In this document: piece by piece, positions 26,958-36,542 of the stretch
How the letters are laid out: the number at the start of each line of letters is the position of its first letter
Numbering within the stretch: the first letter of the stretch is position 1
Assembly: GCA_017640605.1 (NCBI GenBank)
Contig: JAEPQH010000006.1
Span: forward strand, 1 to 64,000
Direction of reading: 5' to 3'
DNA length: 64,000 nt
Origin: Balneolaceae bacterium
Lineage (GTDB): Bacteria > Bacteroidota > Rhodothermia > Balneolales > Balneolaceae
The notes under the pieces: model-generated
Seen by the model: the letters and a program-made list of their open reading frames with translations, nothing else
What the model was told of the DNA's origin: nothing
Database searches by the model: none
Program-made: the position numbers and the translations under genes

Positions 26958-27707
26958 ATGCAGCCTATTGGAGTAGAAACTACCCAACACGTGCAACTTG
27001 CCTATAATCCGGCATCGGTAGGAGAGCGGTTACTAGCCTTTTTACTCGACGGTTTTGTAATAGTAGGATATTTTTTGTTGATGCAGTCGTTTGTTGGGGC
27101 TTTGGAAAAATCGAACTTAATGAGTAGCGAGGCGATAGAAAACCAGCAGTGGGTGTTTGTACTTATCTACTCCATTGTTCCATTCTTTTATCATTTGGCG
27201 AGTGAAGTGCTATGGAATGGGAAATCTTTTGGAAAATGGATTATGGGCTTACAAGTGGTACGTACAGATGGTACGAGTCCTTCATTTTCAAATTATTTGA
27301 TTCGTTGGTTATTCCGTTTGGTTGAAATCACATTTACAACCGGTTTAGTTGCATTTATGACAGTTCTGTTGAACGGAAAAGGGCAACGACTCGGTGATAT
27401 TGCCGCGAAAACAGCAGTGATTAAAACCAGAAGGAAAGTAAAACTGAGCGATACTCTATATTCTGAACTTGAAACTGAATACGAAGCACGATATCCGCAG
27501 GTAAAAAATCTATCAGATAAAGACATAACCACCATTAAAGAAGTGCTGGCTTCTCGTAAAGGTTATGAATATGCAACCTGGTTTGTGATGATTCAGCGAA
27601 CTGCCAATATCATCCAGATGAAAATGGATATCAAAAAACTGGAAGTAAACGCCGACGATTTTCTAAAACAAGTGATTAGCGATTACAATCACGTGCATCA
27701 AAACTAA
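26958..27707 (+). CDS. RDD-family membrane protein
   Basis: This is a 249-residue protein. The RDD domain occupies about 15-155. It begins with NPASVGERLLAFLLDGFVIVG (the R and D of the family name are in this stretch), followed by GKSFGKWIMGLQVVRTDGTSP near 90 and GQRLGDIAAKTAVI near 138. Two to four membrane helices are present. The C-terminal 90 residues are soluble and charged. The gene diverges from the MoxR cluster, of which RDD proteins are regular members. Its end overlaps the convergent ctaB by four bases. Confidence 0.88.
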   Translation: MQPIGVETTQHVQLAYNPASVGERLLAFLLDGFVIVGYFLLMQSFVGALEKSNLMSSEAIENQQWVFVLIYSIVPFFYHLASEVLWNGKSFGKWIMGLQVVRTDGTSPSFSNYLIRWLFRLVEITFTTGLVAFMTVLLNGKGQRLGDIAAKTAVIKTRRKVKLSDTLYSELETEYEARYPQVKNLSDKDITTIKEVLASRKGYEYATWFVMIQRTANIIQMKMDIKKLEVNADDFLKQVISDYNHVHQN

Positions 27708-28606
27708 AACAGTCGGTCGATAAATAGAACTACCCAGAATAATGGGAGATAGGCGATAGATGCGAACATTAGTTTTCGAGCATTTACCAGCGTACGATCT
27801 TTAGCAAATACAACGCTATACCAGAGATAAACGAGTGCGAGAGTAAAGCTTGAAACAAGAAACGGCATTCCTGCTAGTTCAAAATAATAAATGGCATAGG
27901 ATGCAGGAAAGAGTAAGAGTGTGCAAAGCACGGCATAAAAGCCCGTTTTTGTTCCCTTTAGGTCGTTTTTGGGTAACATTTTAAATCCAGCACCAAAATA
28001 ATCGTCTTTGTATTTCCATGCGATGGCCATTACGTGTGGAATCTGCCAGAATAAAACGATCGCAAATAGTAACCACATTCCCGGTTCAGTGATATTACCG
28101 GAAGCGGCAGCCCATCCACCAACAGGTGGCAATGCACCGGGTATTGCTCCTACCAAAATATTGAATGCTGATACGCGCTTTAAGGGAGTGTAGGCGGCTA
28201 AATAAATGAGAGTAGTTGCGAATGAAACCAATCCTGCAACCGGATTTACCACAAGCACTAAATAGGTTAATCCTGTAAAAATCAGCACTAAAGAAAAGAT
28301 CATTCCATTTTTGGCAGAAATTCGCTGTTGTGGAAGTGGTCGTTGCTCGGTCCGTTTCATCATCCCATCAAAAGTACGCTCCATGAACATATTATGAGCG
28401 CTGGTGCCTGATGCAATTAAGAAAGTTCCGAAAATAGCATGCAACATCAAGATGAGATTAACATTGCCATTACTTCCCAAAATAAAACCCATAAGCATAC
28501 TCATTAGCACAGCCAATGCAATACCGGGCTTGGTTAGTTGAAAGTAATCAGCAATAATAGACTGAAATGATCGCTCTTGAACGATATTATCTTGAGTTGA
28601 ATTCAT
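27704..28606 (-). CDS. ctaB: Protoheme IX farnesyltransferase (heme O synthase)
   Basis: This membrane prenyltransferase of the UbiA superfamily adds a farnesyl group to heme B, giving heme O for terminal oxidases. The 300-residue protein has nine predicted helices, the conserved NMFMERTFDGMMKRTEQRPLP near 71-91 (Asp-rich prenyl-diphosphate site) and the second loop WKYKDDYFGAGFKMLPK near 195. It is divergent from heme A synthase (74 bp between starts), the next enzyme of the pathway. A candidate -7 box TATTTTTG lies on the minus strand in that gap. Confidence 0.93.
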   Translation of the reverse strand: MNSTQDNIVQERSFQSIIADYFQLTKPGIALAVLMSMLMGFILGSNGNVNLILMLHAIFGTFLIASGTSAHNMFMERTFDGMMKRTEQRPLPQQRISAKNGMIFSLVLIFTGLTYLVLVVNPVAGLVSFATTLIYLAAYTPLKRVSAFNILVGAIPGALPPVGGWAAASGNITEPGMWLLFAIVLFWQIPHVMAIAWKYKDDYFGAGFKMLPKNDLKGTKTGFYAVLCTLLLFPASYAIYYFELAGMPFLVSSFTLALVYLWYSVVFAKDRTLVNARKLMFASIAYLPLFWVVLFIDRLF

Positions 28607-28680
28607 GTATTTAATTGGGTAGACACGTAAATTACAGCGCCCAAAAATAAGGATTTTTAAACTCTTTTTCGCATTTCTTC

Positions 28681-29739
28681 ATGAAATTAAACATCTACCA
28701 AAAAGTTGCTATTGCCACAGTTTTTGCAACCCTTTTTTTAATTCTTGTGGGAGGATTAGTTAGAGCCACGGGAGCAGGGATGGGATGCCCGGATTGGCCA
28801 AAATGTTTTGGCGAGTTTATTCCACCAACGCACGTTTCTGAGTTGCCTGACAACTACAAAGAAGTATTCGTTGAGCAACGAATTGAGAAGAATAAAAAAA
28901 TAGTATCCTATCTAAATAGTTTGGGATTTACTGAGCTAGCCGAAACTATAGAGAACGATCCAAACGTGCGAAAAGAGGAAGATTTTAACGCTATAAAAAC
29001 ATGGACCGAGTATATTAATCGTCTGGTAGGTGCACTGATAGGAGTATTAGTTCTCGCGACTTTCATCACTTCTCTTCGCTACTGGAAAACCGATAAAGTA
29101 ATTCCCATCACCGCATTCGCAGCTGTTGTTTTAACACTTTTTCAAGCTTGGTTGGGTTCGATTGTGGTTAGTACAAATTTACTGCCCGGTACAATTACCA
29201 TCCATATGGTTTTTGCGATGATTATAGTTACAGTACTTCTATATGGCGCATTCAGAGCAACAAAATCGTTATTTGTTATTGAAGTAGAGGAAGGAGTTCG
29301 CAAGAAAATTTATTGGTCGGGTATCCTGCTACTTGTGTTAACTACTGTTCAAATGATTCTGGGCACTCAAGTTCGGGAAGTGGTAGATGCCATTAAATTA
29401 ACTACCGATATCGAACGTTCAGGTTGGTTAGATCAGGCTGGTGCAGTTTTTTTAATTCACCGAAGTTTTTCGTGGATCATACTAATAGCCGGCGTATATG
29501 TTATGAGTATTTTTTGGCGGAATGAGATTCACGGAGTACTCTATAAACTGGGTATAGCAAATTTCGCTCTTATAATCTTGCAAATAGCTATTGGGGTAGG
29601 GCTAGAATATTTAGGAATGGCGGCACCTCTACAGGTAATCCACTTGGTGGGTATTGCGCTTATGATATGCGCTCAATTTTTGATGATTTTATTGGTTTCA
29701 GAATCGCGGAAAACTATAGCTTCTCCAGCAATTGGTTGA
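28681..29739 (+). CDS. ctaA: Heme A synthase (CtaA/COX15)
   Basis: This enzyme oxidises the C8 methyl of heme O to the formyl group of heme A for cytochrome aa3 oxidases. The 352-residue protein has eight helices, LVGGLVRATGAGMGCPDWPKC near 22-42 (first conserved cysteine loop), EYINRLVGALIG near 110 with a heme-ligand region, and HRSFSWIILIAG near 260. The C-terminal half repeats the N-terminal topology. No assembly-factor or oxidase genes are visible nearby. The 3' end overlaps the convergent MerR gene by 26 bases. Confidence 0.92.
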   Translation: MKLNIYQKVAIATVFATLFLILVGGLVRATGAGMGCPDWPKCFGEFIPPTHVSELPDNYKEVFVEQRIEKNKKIVSYLNSLGFTELAETIENDPNVRKEEDFNAIKTWTEYINRLVGALIGVLVLATFITSLRYWKTDKVIPITAFAAVVLTLFQAWLGSIVVSTNLLPGTITIHMVFAMIIVTVLLYGAFRATKSLFVIEVEEGVRKKIYWSGILLLVLTTVQMILGTQVREVVDAIKLTTDIERSGWLDQAGAVFLIHRSFSWIILIAGVYVMSIFWRNEIHGVLYKLGIANFALIILQIAIGVGLEYLGMAAPLQVIHLVGIALMICAQFLMILLVSESRKTIASPAIG

Positions 29740-30040
29740 GAAAGACCTTCATCTCAGTTAAATCTTTTTTGATATCGGAGGGAACCACCGGCTTAACTAC
29801 AACGGCATCGTTTTCTCCGTTCAACACTTTCTTTACGCCCTGACTAGTGAATTTTTTCTCTTCAAGTAGGTCTTTGATTTTGAAGATTAGTTGAACTTCC
29901 TCATCTCGATAGGCTCTGTTTCCGGCGCTATTTTTTTTGGGTTTAAGCTGGGGATAGGTCTTTTCCCAATTTCGGAGTACATGAGGGGCTAACCCGGTGA
30001 GTTCACTCACCTCGCCCATCGAGTAATACAATTTTTTCAT
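29714..30040 (-). CDS. MerR-family transcriptional regulator
   Basis: This short 108-residue protein has an N-terminal winged helix-turn-helix, with YSMGEVSELTGLAPHVLRNW (6-25) as recognition region and NRAYRDEEVQLIFKIKDLL (about 42-60) as wing and following helix. No effector domain is visible, so it resembles small MerR-like proteins of Bacteroidota that may act with partners. It is convergent with ctaA, and the target is unknown. Confidence 0.88.
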   Translation of the reverse strand: MKKLYYSMGEVSELTGLAPHVLRNWEKTYPQLKPKKNSAGNRAYRDEEVQLIFKIKDLLEEKKFTSQGVKKVLNGENDAVVVKPVVPSDIKKDLTEMKVFLNQLLEKL

Positions 30041-30120
30041 AGATAACAGAAAGTGTATTTTGTCGTCGATTCAATCTACAGGAATTAAACCAATTCAACC
30101 GTTTTTTAAAAGCAGGCATT

Positions 30121-31083
30121 TTGCAGAAAACTGAACATTCAATTCAACCCGAGGTTTCCATTGTAGTACCTCTTTATAATGAAGCCGAATCTTTACCTGA
30201 TCTGGTTTCTGAAATTGAAAAAAGCCTAACAGGAAAATATGAATATGAAATCATATTTGTTGATGATGGTTCTAACGATGACTCCTGGAAGGTTATTCAG
30301 TCATTAGCTACCGGAAAATCATTCATTAACGGGATTTCTTTCCGTACAAATCAAGGAAAGAGTTCGGCTCTTCAAGCAGGTTTTGAGCAGGCAAAAGGGA
30401 AGTTTGTTGTTACAATGGATGCCGATTTGCAGGACGATCCCAATGAAGTCCCGGACATGATTGCGATGCTTCAAGATGGAAATGACGTGGTAAGCGGATG
30501 GAAAAAAGAGCGTTTCGATCCCATTTCTAAAACAGTGCCTTCAAAATTTTTCAATTATGTAACACGTGTTTCATCCGGGATAAAGTTGAATGATTTCAAC
30601 TGTGGATTGAAAGCCTATCGGAGTGAAGTAATCAAAAATATTTACCTATATGGTGAATTACACCGTTATGTGCCGGTTTTAGCCAAACGCCAAGGGTTTA
30701 CTCGTATCGTTGAAAAAGTGGTGAAACATCATCCCCGCAAATACGGAACCACAAAATTCGGACTCTCAAGATTCATCAACGGGTTTCTGGATTTGATTAC
30801 CATTCTTTTTGTGCAACGATATCTACAAAAACCGATGCACTTTTTTGGAAGCATTGGAGTGTTACTACTTCTAATAGGCGGGGCAATAAATATCTATCTG
30901 GCATTCATCAAATTGATTATGAATGTAGGTATAGGAAATCGCCCGTTACTGTTTTTAGGTATCCTATTGATGGTGTTAGGTGTACAATTTTTTAGCACCG
31001 GATTATTAGGAGAGCTGATAAATCGAAATCACGTTGAGCAACAAAAGCCAAGCATAAAAGCAGAGATTAAGCAAACAAGTTAA
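30121..31083 (+). CDS. GT2-family glycosyltransferase (dolichyl/undecaprenyl-phosphate sugar synthase type)
   Basis: This 320-residue protein has a GT-A catalytic domain with VVPLYNEAESLPDLVSEI (15-32), EIIFVDDGSNDDSW (about 44-57), TMDADLQDDPNE (the metal-binding DxD, about 99-110) and LNDFNCGLKAYR near 156. Two C-terminal membrane helices (about 240-300) follow. This is the layout of DPM1/GtrB/ArnC enzymes that load a sugar onto polyprenyl phosphate. The start is TTG at 30121. The next gene begins on its last base, so they are an operon. A GtrA homologue lies nearby. Confidence 0.88.
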   Translation: MQKTEHSIQPEVSIVVPLYNEAESLPDLVSEIEKSLTGKYEYEIIFVDDGSNDDSWKVIQSLATGKSFINGISFRTNQGKSSALQAGFEQAKGKFVVTMDADLQDDPNEVPDMIAMLQDGNDVVSGWKKERFDPISKTVPSKFFNYVTRVSSGIKLNDFNCGLKAYRSEVIKNIYLYGELHRYVPVLAKRQGFTRIVEKVVKHHPRKYGTTKFGLSRFINGFLDLITILFVQRYLQKPMHFFGSIGVLLLLIGGAINIYLAFIKLIMNVGIGNRPLLFLGILLMVLGVQFFSTGLLGELINRNHVEQQKPSIKAEIKQTS

Positions 31084-32579
31084 TGAAAGAACTATCTCAA
31101 GAGATTGCGAAATATCGCTGGGCAATTGCCGGTATTTTCGTTTTGCAGTTTATCTACGTGCTTTATGCAGCATGGTCAACCCGGATATTTTACCCGGATG
31201 GCACCATATTTTTTACGCACATTTTACAGGTAGTTGAACCGGTACATTGGCATTGGGACCGTCAATTTGCCTATTACGTTCAGCATTCGCCGCTCATATT
31301 ATCAATCAAAAGTGGTATTACCGATATTTTCACACTCGCTCGAATTCATACCTTTTGGTATTTCTCTTTTGGATTAATCTCGTTGGTTGCAAATTGGTTT
31401 ATCATCCCAAAAGAGAAAAAGGCGTATTTCTTATTCCCACTAATCTGGATGTTCGGTTTTTATTTTAATACCGAGTTTTTTCCAATAACTCCGGGAAGGT
31501 TACTAACTGCTTTATTCTGGATGATATTTAACCTAATGCTTTTCCATCGGAGTTGGAGAAGTATCATCCTGATTGTGATCATCGGCTGGCCCTTACTTAG
31601 AATTTATCAGGGGATGTTGATTCTAGGTCCACTTTTAGGAGTACTTGCTTTTTGGAAAGCGTGGGCGTTTAAGGATACCGACAAATTTAAGATGCTAAGT
31701 TATCTCATTATCGGCCTTTACATGTTTGCTGGGGCACTTTTGTCCTTTTTGTCGGTACTCGATCCACAAGACAAAACCAGTTTTGTTACCTTTATAATCG
31801 GCTTTTTACTTGTTTTCGATGAGGAATTATACCCACATTGGCCTCAGTTTTTATCGTTGTTTGCTTTCGGATACTTTGCTATCAGTGTATGGAAACCGCA
31901 ATTGTTTAAATCCACAAAACAACTATTCGTCCCATTTTTACATGTTTTTTCTGGTGCAGTTTTCTTAATGCCAATAATATGGGCCGAGAGTCTGGCACCG
32001 GAAACGCATCAACAAGTTAGATCCTTAAACATCTATTTTACGGCACTCTTAGCTATAGTAGCATTCTTTGTTGCTCAAAAGAAGATCAAAATATCTAGAG
32101 AAATTTATCGATCGGCAGTTCGAGTATTTTTGATAATCGCTTTCGTGCAAATTGGCTGGGCAATTCAGGCTACTATGCAGTGGAATGAATACTTGGATAT
32201 TTTTAAACAGGAGTTGGCAAGCTTAGAGCCTGGCTTACATTTGGCACAAGAAACGACTTTACTCGACATTAATGAAGAGTATGGACTCTCAAACGGAATG
32301 CACAACGATTGGGATACTGTACTAATGAGTATATTATTTTCGCCGGATGACAGTGTAAAAGCAATTATCGCACATGCATACGGAAATGTGTACTTCCCAG
32401 TAGATCCTTATGATGCATCTAGCGTGCCCGACTTATCGGCCTACGGAAAAAACATGGATAAGTATTTCAATGCTTTGGCGAGGCAAGACACGGTGTTAGT
32501 CCCTGATCGACCACTCCCGGATATACTAAAGTGGTTTAGCACCGAAACGGTAGGAGAAAACGATTACTTTGAAGATTGA
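31083..32579 (+). CDS. Polytopic membrane protein of unknown function (GT-C-like topology)
   Basis: This 498-residue protein has about 11 hydrophobic helices between residues 12 and 370 and a C-terminal extracytoplasmic domain of about 120 residues (WNEYLDIF to the end). No catalytic motif can be recognised. Position directly after a GtrB-like sugar-loading enzyme, with a coupled start, suggests it could be the transferase or flippase that uses the lipid-linked sugar, but no signature proves this. The 3' end overlaps the convergent GtrA-like gene by 16 bases. Confidence 0.6.
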   Translation: MKELSQEIAKYRWAIAGIFVLQFIYVLYAAWSTRIFYPDGTIFFTHILQVVEPVHWHWDRQFAYYVQHSPLILSIKSGITDIFTLARIHTFWYFSFGLISLVANWFIIPKEKKAYFLFPLIWMFGFYFNTEFFPITPGRLLTALFWMIFNLMLFHRSWRSIILIVIIGWPLLRIYQGMLILGPLLGVLAFWKAWAFKDTDKFKMLSYLIIGLYMFAGALLSFLSVLDPQDKTSFVTFIIGFLLVFDEELYPHWPQFLSLFAFGYFAISVWKPQLFKSTKQLFVPFLHVFSGAVFLMPIIWAESLAPETHQQVRSLNIYFTALLAIVAFFVAQKKIKISREIYRSAVRVFLIIAFVQIGWAIQATMQWNEYLDIFKQELASLEPGLHLAQETTLLDINEEYGLSNGMHNDWDTVLMSILFSPDDSVKAIIAHAYGNVYFPVDPYDASSVPDLSAYGKNMDKYFNALARQDTVLVPDRPLPDILKWFSTETVGENDYFED

Positions 32580-33016
32580 TTTGTGGCGCGAGATTTAAAA
32601 TCGTCCAACCGTTTGCGCTCGAAGGCAAAACGCTTAGTGTAGAAATTGTAAGCAAACATAATTCCAGTAACAATCACTTTTGTTAAAATCAGATACTCCA
32701 AAAAGAATTGAAACTGACTAAAGAGGTAAATAAGCAAGCTACTAATTACCAATCCTAATAAAGAGAAGGTAAGTGATAGTTGAAAGGTTCTGGAAACGGT
32801 TCTTTTTAACTCAAATACGAAGCTTTTTTGAAGAAAAAAATTAGTCAATAACCCACATGAATAGGCTATGACCTGAGCTAAAGTGGTGTATTTCACTGTT
32901 AATAAGTGAACTACGGAAAAAAACACTAAATAGTCGATCGAGGTAGCTACTACCGAAGAAGCTCCATATTTTAGCTTGGGTACAATAAAGTCTTTAATTC
33001 TCGCTTTTGTAATCAA
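32564..33016 (-). CDS. GtrA-family membrane protein
   Basis: This is a small four-helix membrane protein of about 150 residues. KYGASSVVATSIDYLVFF and YSCGLLTNFFLQKSFVF are typical GtrA/DPMS-1 stretches, and the family takes part in flipping or placing polyprenyl-phosphate sugars. The frame stays open to a TTG at 33097. I place the start at TTG 33014-33016, giving the usual short N-terminus and leaving a 22-base gap to the divergent TPR gene. The start choice is uncertain. It is functionally related to the GtrB-like gene at 30.1 kb. Confidence 0.75.
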   Translation of the reverse strand: MITKARIKDFIVPKLKYGASSVVATSIDYLVFFSVVHLLTVKYTTLAQVIAYSCGLLTNFFLQKSFVFELKRTVSRTFQLSLTFSLLGLVISSLLIYLFSQFQFFLEYLILTKVIVTGIMFAYNFYTKRFAFERKRLDDFKSRATNQSSK

Positions 33017-33038
33017 AATAAATAGAAAATCACCTGAT

Positions 33039-33878
33039 TTGTATATCCCTAAAGTACACAGATTTTTTGTAGCAATACTAGTGTTGCTTTCTTTCAATAA
33101 TCATCTATTTGCTCAATCTGAATCAAATCAGGATGTTGAGAACTCCGACAAGTATGAGCAATTTGAGCCATGTATCGCTGAAGTTTTACGAAGCTCAGAC
33201 CAAGTGAAAGTAGAACTCGGTCAGGTAGAGGAGGTAACCTTTCTAAGAGATAATGTGAACCTATGCGGACCTTCGAGTACAATCACACGTCGTCTTGCAC
33301 TACGATTGCTAGAGCTAGGAGATACTAACTACGACGACAAAGGAGTTGAGCTCGAACAAGATAAGCGGGAAATTTTTGATGAAGCGTTAGAATGGTCGCG
33401 AATTGCACTTTCGCAGGATACTTCCGAGCATCTTAATTACGAACAAATGTCGATGGCGTTTGCAGCACTTATCTCTGTTTCGCGACTTAAAGGGAAAGCG
33501 GTGCTAGCCGATTCTGTGCGTATTTACGCAGAAGAAGCGGTTCGTATTAATCCAAACAATGATAGAGCCTATCACATATTAGGCCGATGGCATTTCGAAG
33601 TATCTCAATTAAGCTGGTTCTTAAGGAAATTATCCAAACTTGTATTTCGCACCTCACCGGAAGGTTCATTCAAACTCGCTATAAATTATTTCAATAAAGC
33701 GCTGGAACTCGATAACATACCGGTACACAGGTATTGGCTCGGGATGGCTTATCTGGAATCAGGTAACACCGAAGAAGCATTAATTCATTTTAAGCAGGTA
33801 CTGCAGTTAGAGAATGTTCAACACAACGACGACTATTTTAAAAGAGAGGCGCAACGTCTTATCGATAAGCATGAGTAA
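33039..33878 (+). CDS. Exported TPR-repeat protein
   Basis: This protein has about 279 residues, with a signal peptide FFVAILVLLSFNNHLFAQ near the start and tetratricopeptide-like helices in the second half (AVRINPNNDRAYHILGRWHF, YFNKALELDNIPVHRYWLG, EALIHFKQVLQLEN). The frame extends to TTG 32976, but the signal peptide is positioned correctly from TTG 33039. No ATG is available in either case. It overlaps the outer-membrane gene start by eight bases, so the two are coupled. A role in envelope assembly is an inference. Confidence 0.72.
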   Translation: MYIPKVHRFFVAILVLLSFNNHLFAQSESNQDVENSDKYEQFEPCIAEVLRSSDQVKVELGQVEEVTFLRDNVNLCGPSSTITRRLALRLLELGDTNYDDKGVELEQDKREIFDEALEWSRIALSQDTSEHLNYEQMSMAFAALISVSRLKGKAVLADSVRIYAEEAVRINPNNDRAYHILGRWHFEVSQLSWFLRKLSKLVFRTSPEGSFKLAINYFNKALELDNIPVHRYWLGMAYLESGNTEEALIHFKQVLQLENVQHNDDYFKREAQRLIDKHE

Positions 33879-35007
33879 AGTATTTTTTTCGCTGATTCTA
33901 GTTTTTACATTTATAGGATCAGTGCAAGCACAAGATTCTACCCGCACAGGTATTAAATATGGCTTCTTACCGCTTCTATCATTTAATACCGATGATGGTG
34001 TTTATTTAGGTGGAGAAGTGCAGATTTATGACTACGGTGCTATGTTACCGTTCGATAGTTATACCAGAGTTAATGCAACCTACCGAACCAATGGCGCTTT
34101 TGGGTTGTATATGTATCGCGATCAGGTTAGAACTTTTGGAACCGACGTTCGAACCGGGATGGATGTATTGCTTTCTCAGAACTTTGGAAATTACTTTTTT
34201 GGGGATACCGAAGAGATTGAATTTAGTCAGGCCCGATTTGATACCAGTAAATTTTACTCTTTTAAATCTTTCAGAGCAGCATCTGGTATTTCCACTAGAT
34301 TTCCGATTAGCTTTGGCGAAGGTATCTCACGCTTCGATTTAAAAACAGGATTAATTTTGGTCTATGAGTCGCCCTGGGATTTGGCAGAAGGTTCATTCAT
34401 GCAACAGCAAAAGTTCACCGGTTATGATGGTGCCTTTTTAAGTTTGATGGAACTTGGATTGGTTTTAGAACGCCGAAATAATGAATTTGTAGCCCAACGT
34501 GGGTATAAAATTGATGTAGGTACAAAAGTAGCCCCACCATTAATTAGCACGAATGTAACAGCTGAAAATTATTTTATATTCGTTGGTTTTTTACCCGTAC
34601 TCGAATATAAAGGGCGCTCACTTACGCTGGCCTCAAAGTTTGCGTTAAAAAACACAGTCGGAGATACACCATATTGGTTTCTCCCCAGTTTAAGTGGTTC
34701 GGATAACATACGTGGTGTTTATTACCGTCGTTTTTCTAGTGATAATGCCATTTCATATTCGCTGGAAGCCAGAACCTGGCTCATACCCATCAAATACAAG
34801 AATATAAACTTAGGCCTGAACTTCTTTATTGATGGCGGTCGGGTTTTCAAAAATGATGATTGGGGAGGCATCCTATCCGATCATATTCACTCATTGGGTT
34901 TAGGCGGGGTTATGTCTATCTTTACGCCGGATTTTATTCTCAAATATGAGATGGGATTCTCGGAAATAGGAACAGGAGTTTATTTGGGGACAGGGTACTC
35001 CTTTTAG
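33871..35007 (+). CDS. BamA/D15-like outer-membrane beta-barrel protein (copy 1)
   Basis: This protein has 378 residues from ATG 33871, with a signal peptide MSKVFFSLILVFTFIGSVQA and a beta-barrel rich in alternating aromatic strands. It ends in a final strand with C-terminal aromatic (GVYLGTGYSF). GSDNIRGVYYRRFS (about 285) resembles the L6 loop RGY/RGF motif of the Omp85 superfamily surface-antigen domain. No POTRA domains precede the barrel. It is similar in length and motif order to the gene at 60278-61438, so the two are paralogues. An upstream open frame to 33814 belongs to the TPR gene region and is not used. Confidence 0.78.
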   Translation: MSKVFFSLILVFTFIGSVQAQDSTRTGIKYGFLPLLSFNTDDGVYLGGEVQIYDYGAMLPFDSYTRVNATYRTNGAFGLYMYRDQVRTFGTDVRTGMDVLLSQNFGNYFFGDTEEIEFSQARFDTSKFYSFKSFRAASGISTRFPISFGEGISRFDLKTGLILVYESPWDLAEGSFMQQQKFTGYDGAFLSLMELGLVLERRNNEFVAQRGYKIDVGTKVAPPLISTNVTAENYFIFVGFLPVLEYKGRSLTLASKFALKNTVGDTPYWFLPSLSGSDNIRGVYYRRFSSDNAISYSLEARTWLIPIKYKNINLGLNFFIDGGRVFKNDDWGGILSDHIHSLGLGGVMSIFTPDFILKYEMGFSEIGTGVYLGTGYSF

Positions 35008-35037
35008 CATTCATCAAGTACAGAGCAGTTTTAATTT

Positions 35038-36522
35038 ATGTGGCCATCATTTATTCCCGAGTTAATAGTAGCATTTTACGCAATCGGTGTTATTCTCATC
35101 ACTGTGTACACTTTCGGGCAATTTCATTTATTGTATTATTTCAGTACCCCTAAAAAAAACGGGCGTTTTCATCCTTCATATTCTCCGATGAAAGATCAGG
35201 ATCTGCCAACGGTTACTGTTCAGTTACCCATGTATAACGAGCGATATGTTGCATCAGCTGTAATTGATGCCTGCGCACGCTTAGATTACCCAAAAGACAA
35301 ACTTGAAATACAGGTTGTTGATGACTCCACCGATGATACCGTTCAGATTGTGGAAGAACGTGTACAACACTGGACATCTCAGGGTATTGATATTAAAGCG
35401 GTACATCGTGAACATCGCCATGGTTTTAAAGCCGGAGCCTTAGCGGATGCCACACCGGACGCCAAGGGAGAATTTATCGCAATATTTGATGCAGATTTCA
35501 GGCCAAATCCTTCCTTCTTAAAACGAACCATTCCTTATTTCCAAAATGAAAAGGTGGGGATAGTTCAAGGAAGATGGGGGCACATTAACAGGGATTATTC
35601 CGTGTTAACAAAATCACAGTCTATCTTTTTGGATATGTTTTTTGTGATAGAACAGCAAGCAAGATCGTTGGCAAAGTTCTTTTTACGGTTCAATGGTTCA
35701 GGCGGAGTTTGGAGAAAAACAACCATTGAAGACGCAGGTGGATGGTCGGCAGATACACTATCTGAAGATTTAGATTTAGCATTTCGAGCACAGTTAAAAG
35801 ATTGGGAAGTTATTTACGATGTGGATGTAGAAGCTCCGGCTGAGATCCCTGTTACCATGCTCGATTTTAAGGCTCAGCAGTATCGATGGACGAAAGGCAA
35901 GGCTCAGGTTGTGCGCAAATTGTGGTCATCTATCCGCCAAAAGGGAATGTCATTCAATGATAAAATGCACGTTTACTTCGATCTGTTCAATTTCGCGATC
36001 ATACCGGGCATTTTTTTGATTGCTATGCTAAGCCTTCCGCTTACAATTTTGTTATTCCAAACGGATGAATTCGATAAAGTCCTTACATATTTCAGCATTG
36101 CACTGATAAACATAATTTTAGCGCCGATTTACGCATATATCGTAATGCTAATGTATAATAAAGATTCTAAGTGGGAAGCGTTTAAAGAAACACTGGTTTC
36201 ATTTTTTCCATTTACATTAATGACATTAGGAATGATGGCATTTCAAATCACAAGTATGATTGAAGGCTTCATCAGTAAGAAAGTGTTTTTCCATAGAACG
36301 TCGAAGTACAACATCACTTCCAACGACGATAAGTGGAAAGATAAAGTATACAGGCCGAGCGAAGTACCGTTGATTACTTATGTAGAAGGGCTCTTAGCTT
36401 TGTATTTCATGGCTGCCATTTATGTCGATTTTAAGTTTGGCGGACTATTTTTCTTACCCTTTCACTTATTATTAGTGTCGGGCTTTTTGTACGTATTTAT
36501 CCTGTCGTTTAGAAAAGCCTAA
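35038..36522 (+). CDS. Cellulose-synthase-like GT2 glycosyltransferase
   Basis: This processive-type membrane glycosyltransferase has 494 residues. The first helix is at about 8-28. The GT-A core contains VVDDSTDDT (about 94-102), FDADFRPNPSFL (the DxD, about 149), TLSEDLDLAFR (about 240) and the QQYRW acceptor motif (about 280), followed by four or more helices. The pattern matches the CslA/mannan-synthase-like branch and not BcsA, since no PilZ domain or Bcs partners are present. The product is unknown. It follows the outer-membrane gene by 30 bases, so the TPR, barrel and GT genes may form an export unit. Confidence 0.88.
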   Translation: MWPSFIPELIVAFYAIGVILITVYTFGQFHLLYYFSTPKKNGRFHPSYSPMKDQDLPTVTVQLPMYNERYVASAVIDACARLDYPKDKLEIQVVDDSTDDTVQIVEERVQHWTSQGIDIKAVHREHRHGFKAGALADATPDAKGEFIAIFDADFRPNPSFLKRTIPYFQNEKVGIVQGRWGHINRDYSVLTKSQSIFLDMFFVIEQQARSLAKFFLRFNGSGGVWRKTTIEDAGGWSADTLSEDLDLAFRAQLKDWEVIYDVDVEAPAEIPVTMLDFKAQQYRWTKGKAQVVRKLWSSIRQKGMSFNDKMHVYFDLFNFAIIPGIFLIAMLSLPLTILLFQTDEFDKVLTYFSIALINIILAPIYAYIVMLMYNKDSKWEAFKETLVSFFPFTLMTLGMMAFQITSMIEGFISKKVFFHRTSKYNITSNDDKWKDKVYRPSEVPLITYVEGLLALYFMAAIYVDFKFGGLFFLPFHLLLVSGFLYVFILSFRKA

Positions 36523-36542
36523 TTTACTTTTTCATGCACAAT

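Noticed and set aside
35038-36522. Bacterial cellulose synthase BcsA
   Set aside because: There is no PilZ domain and no bcsB/bcsZ/bcsC genes are adjacent. The protein is also much shorter than BcsA.
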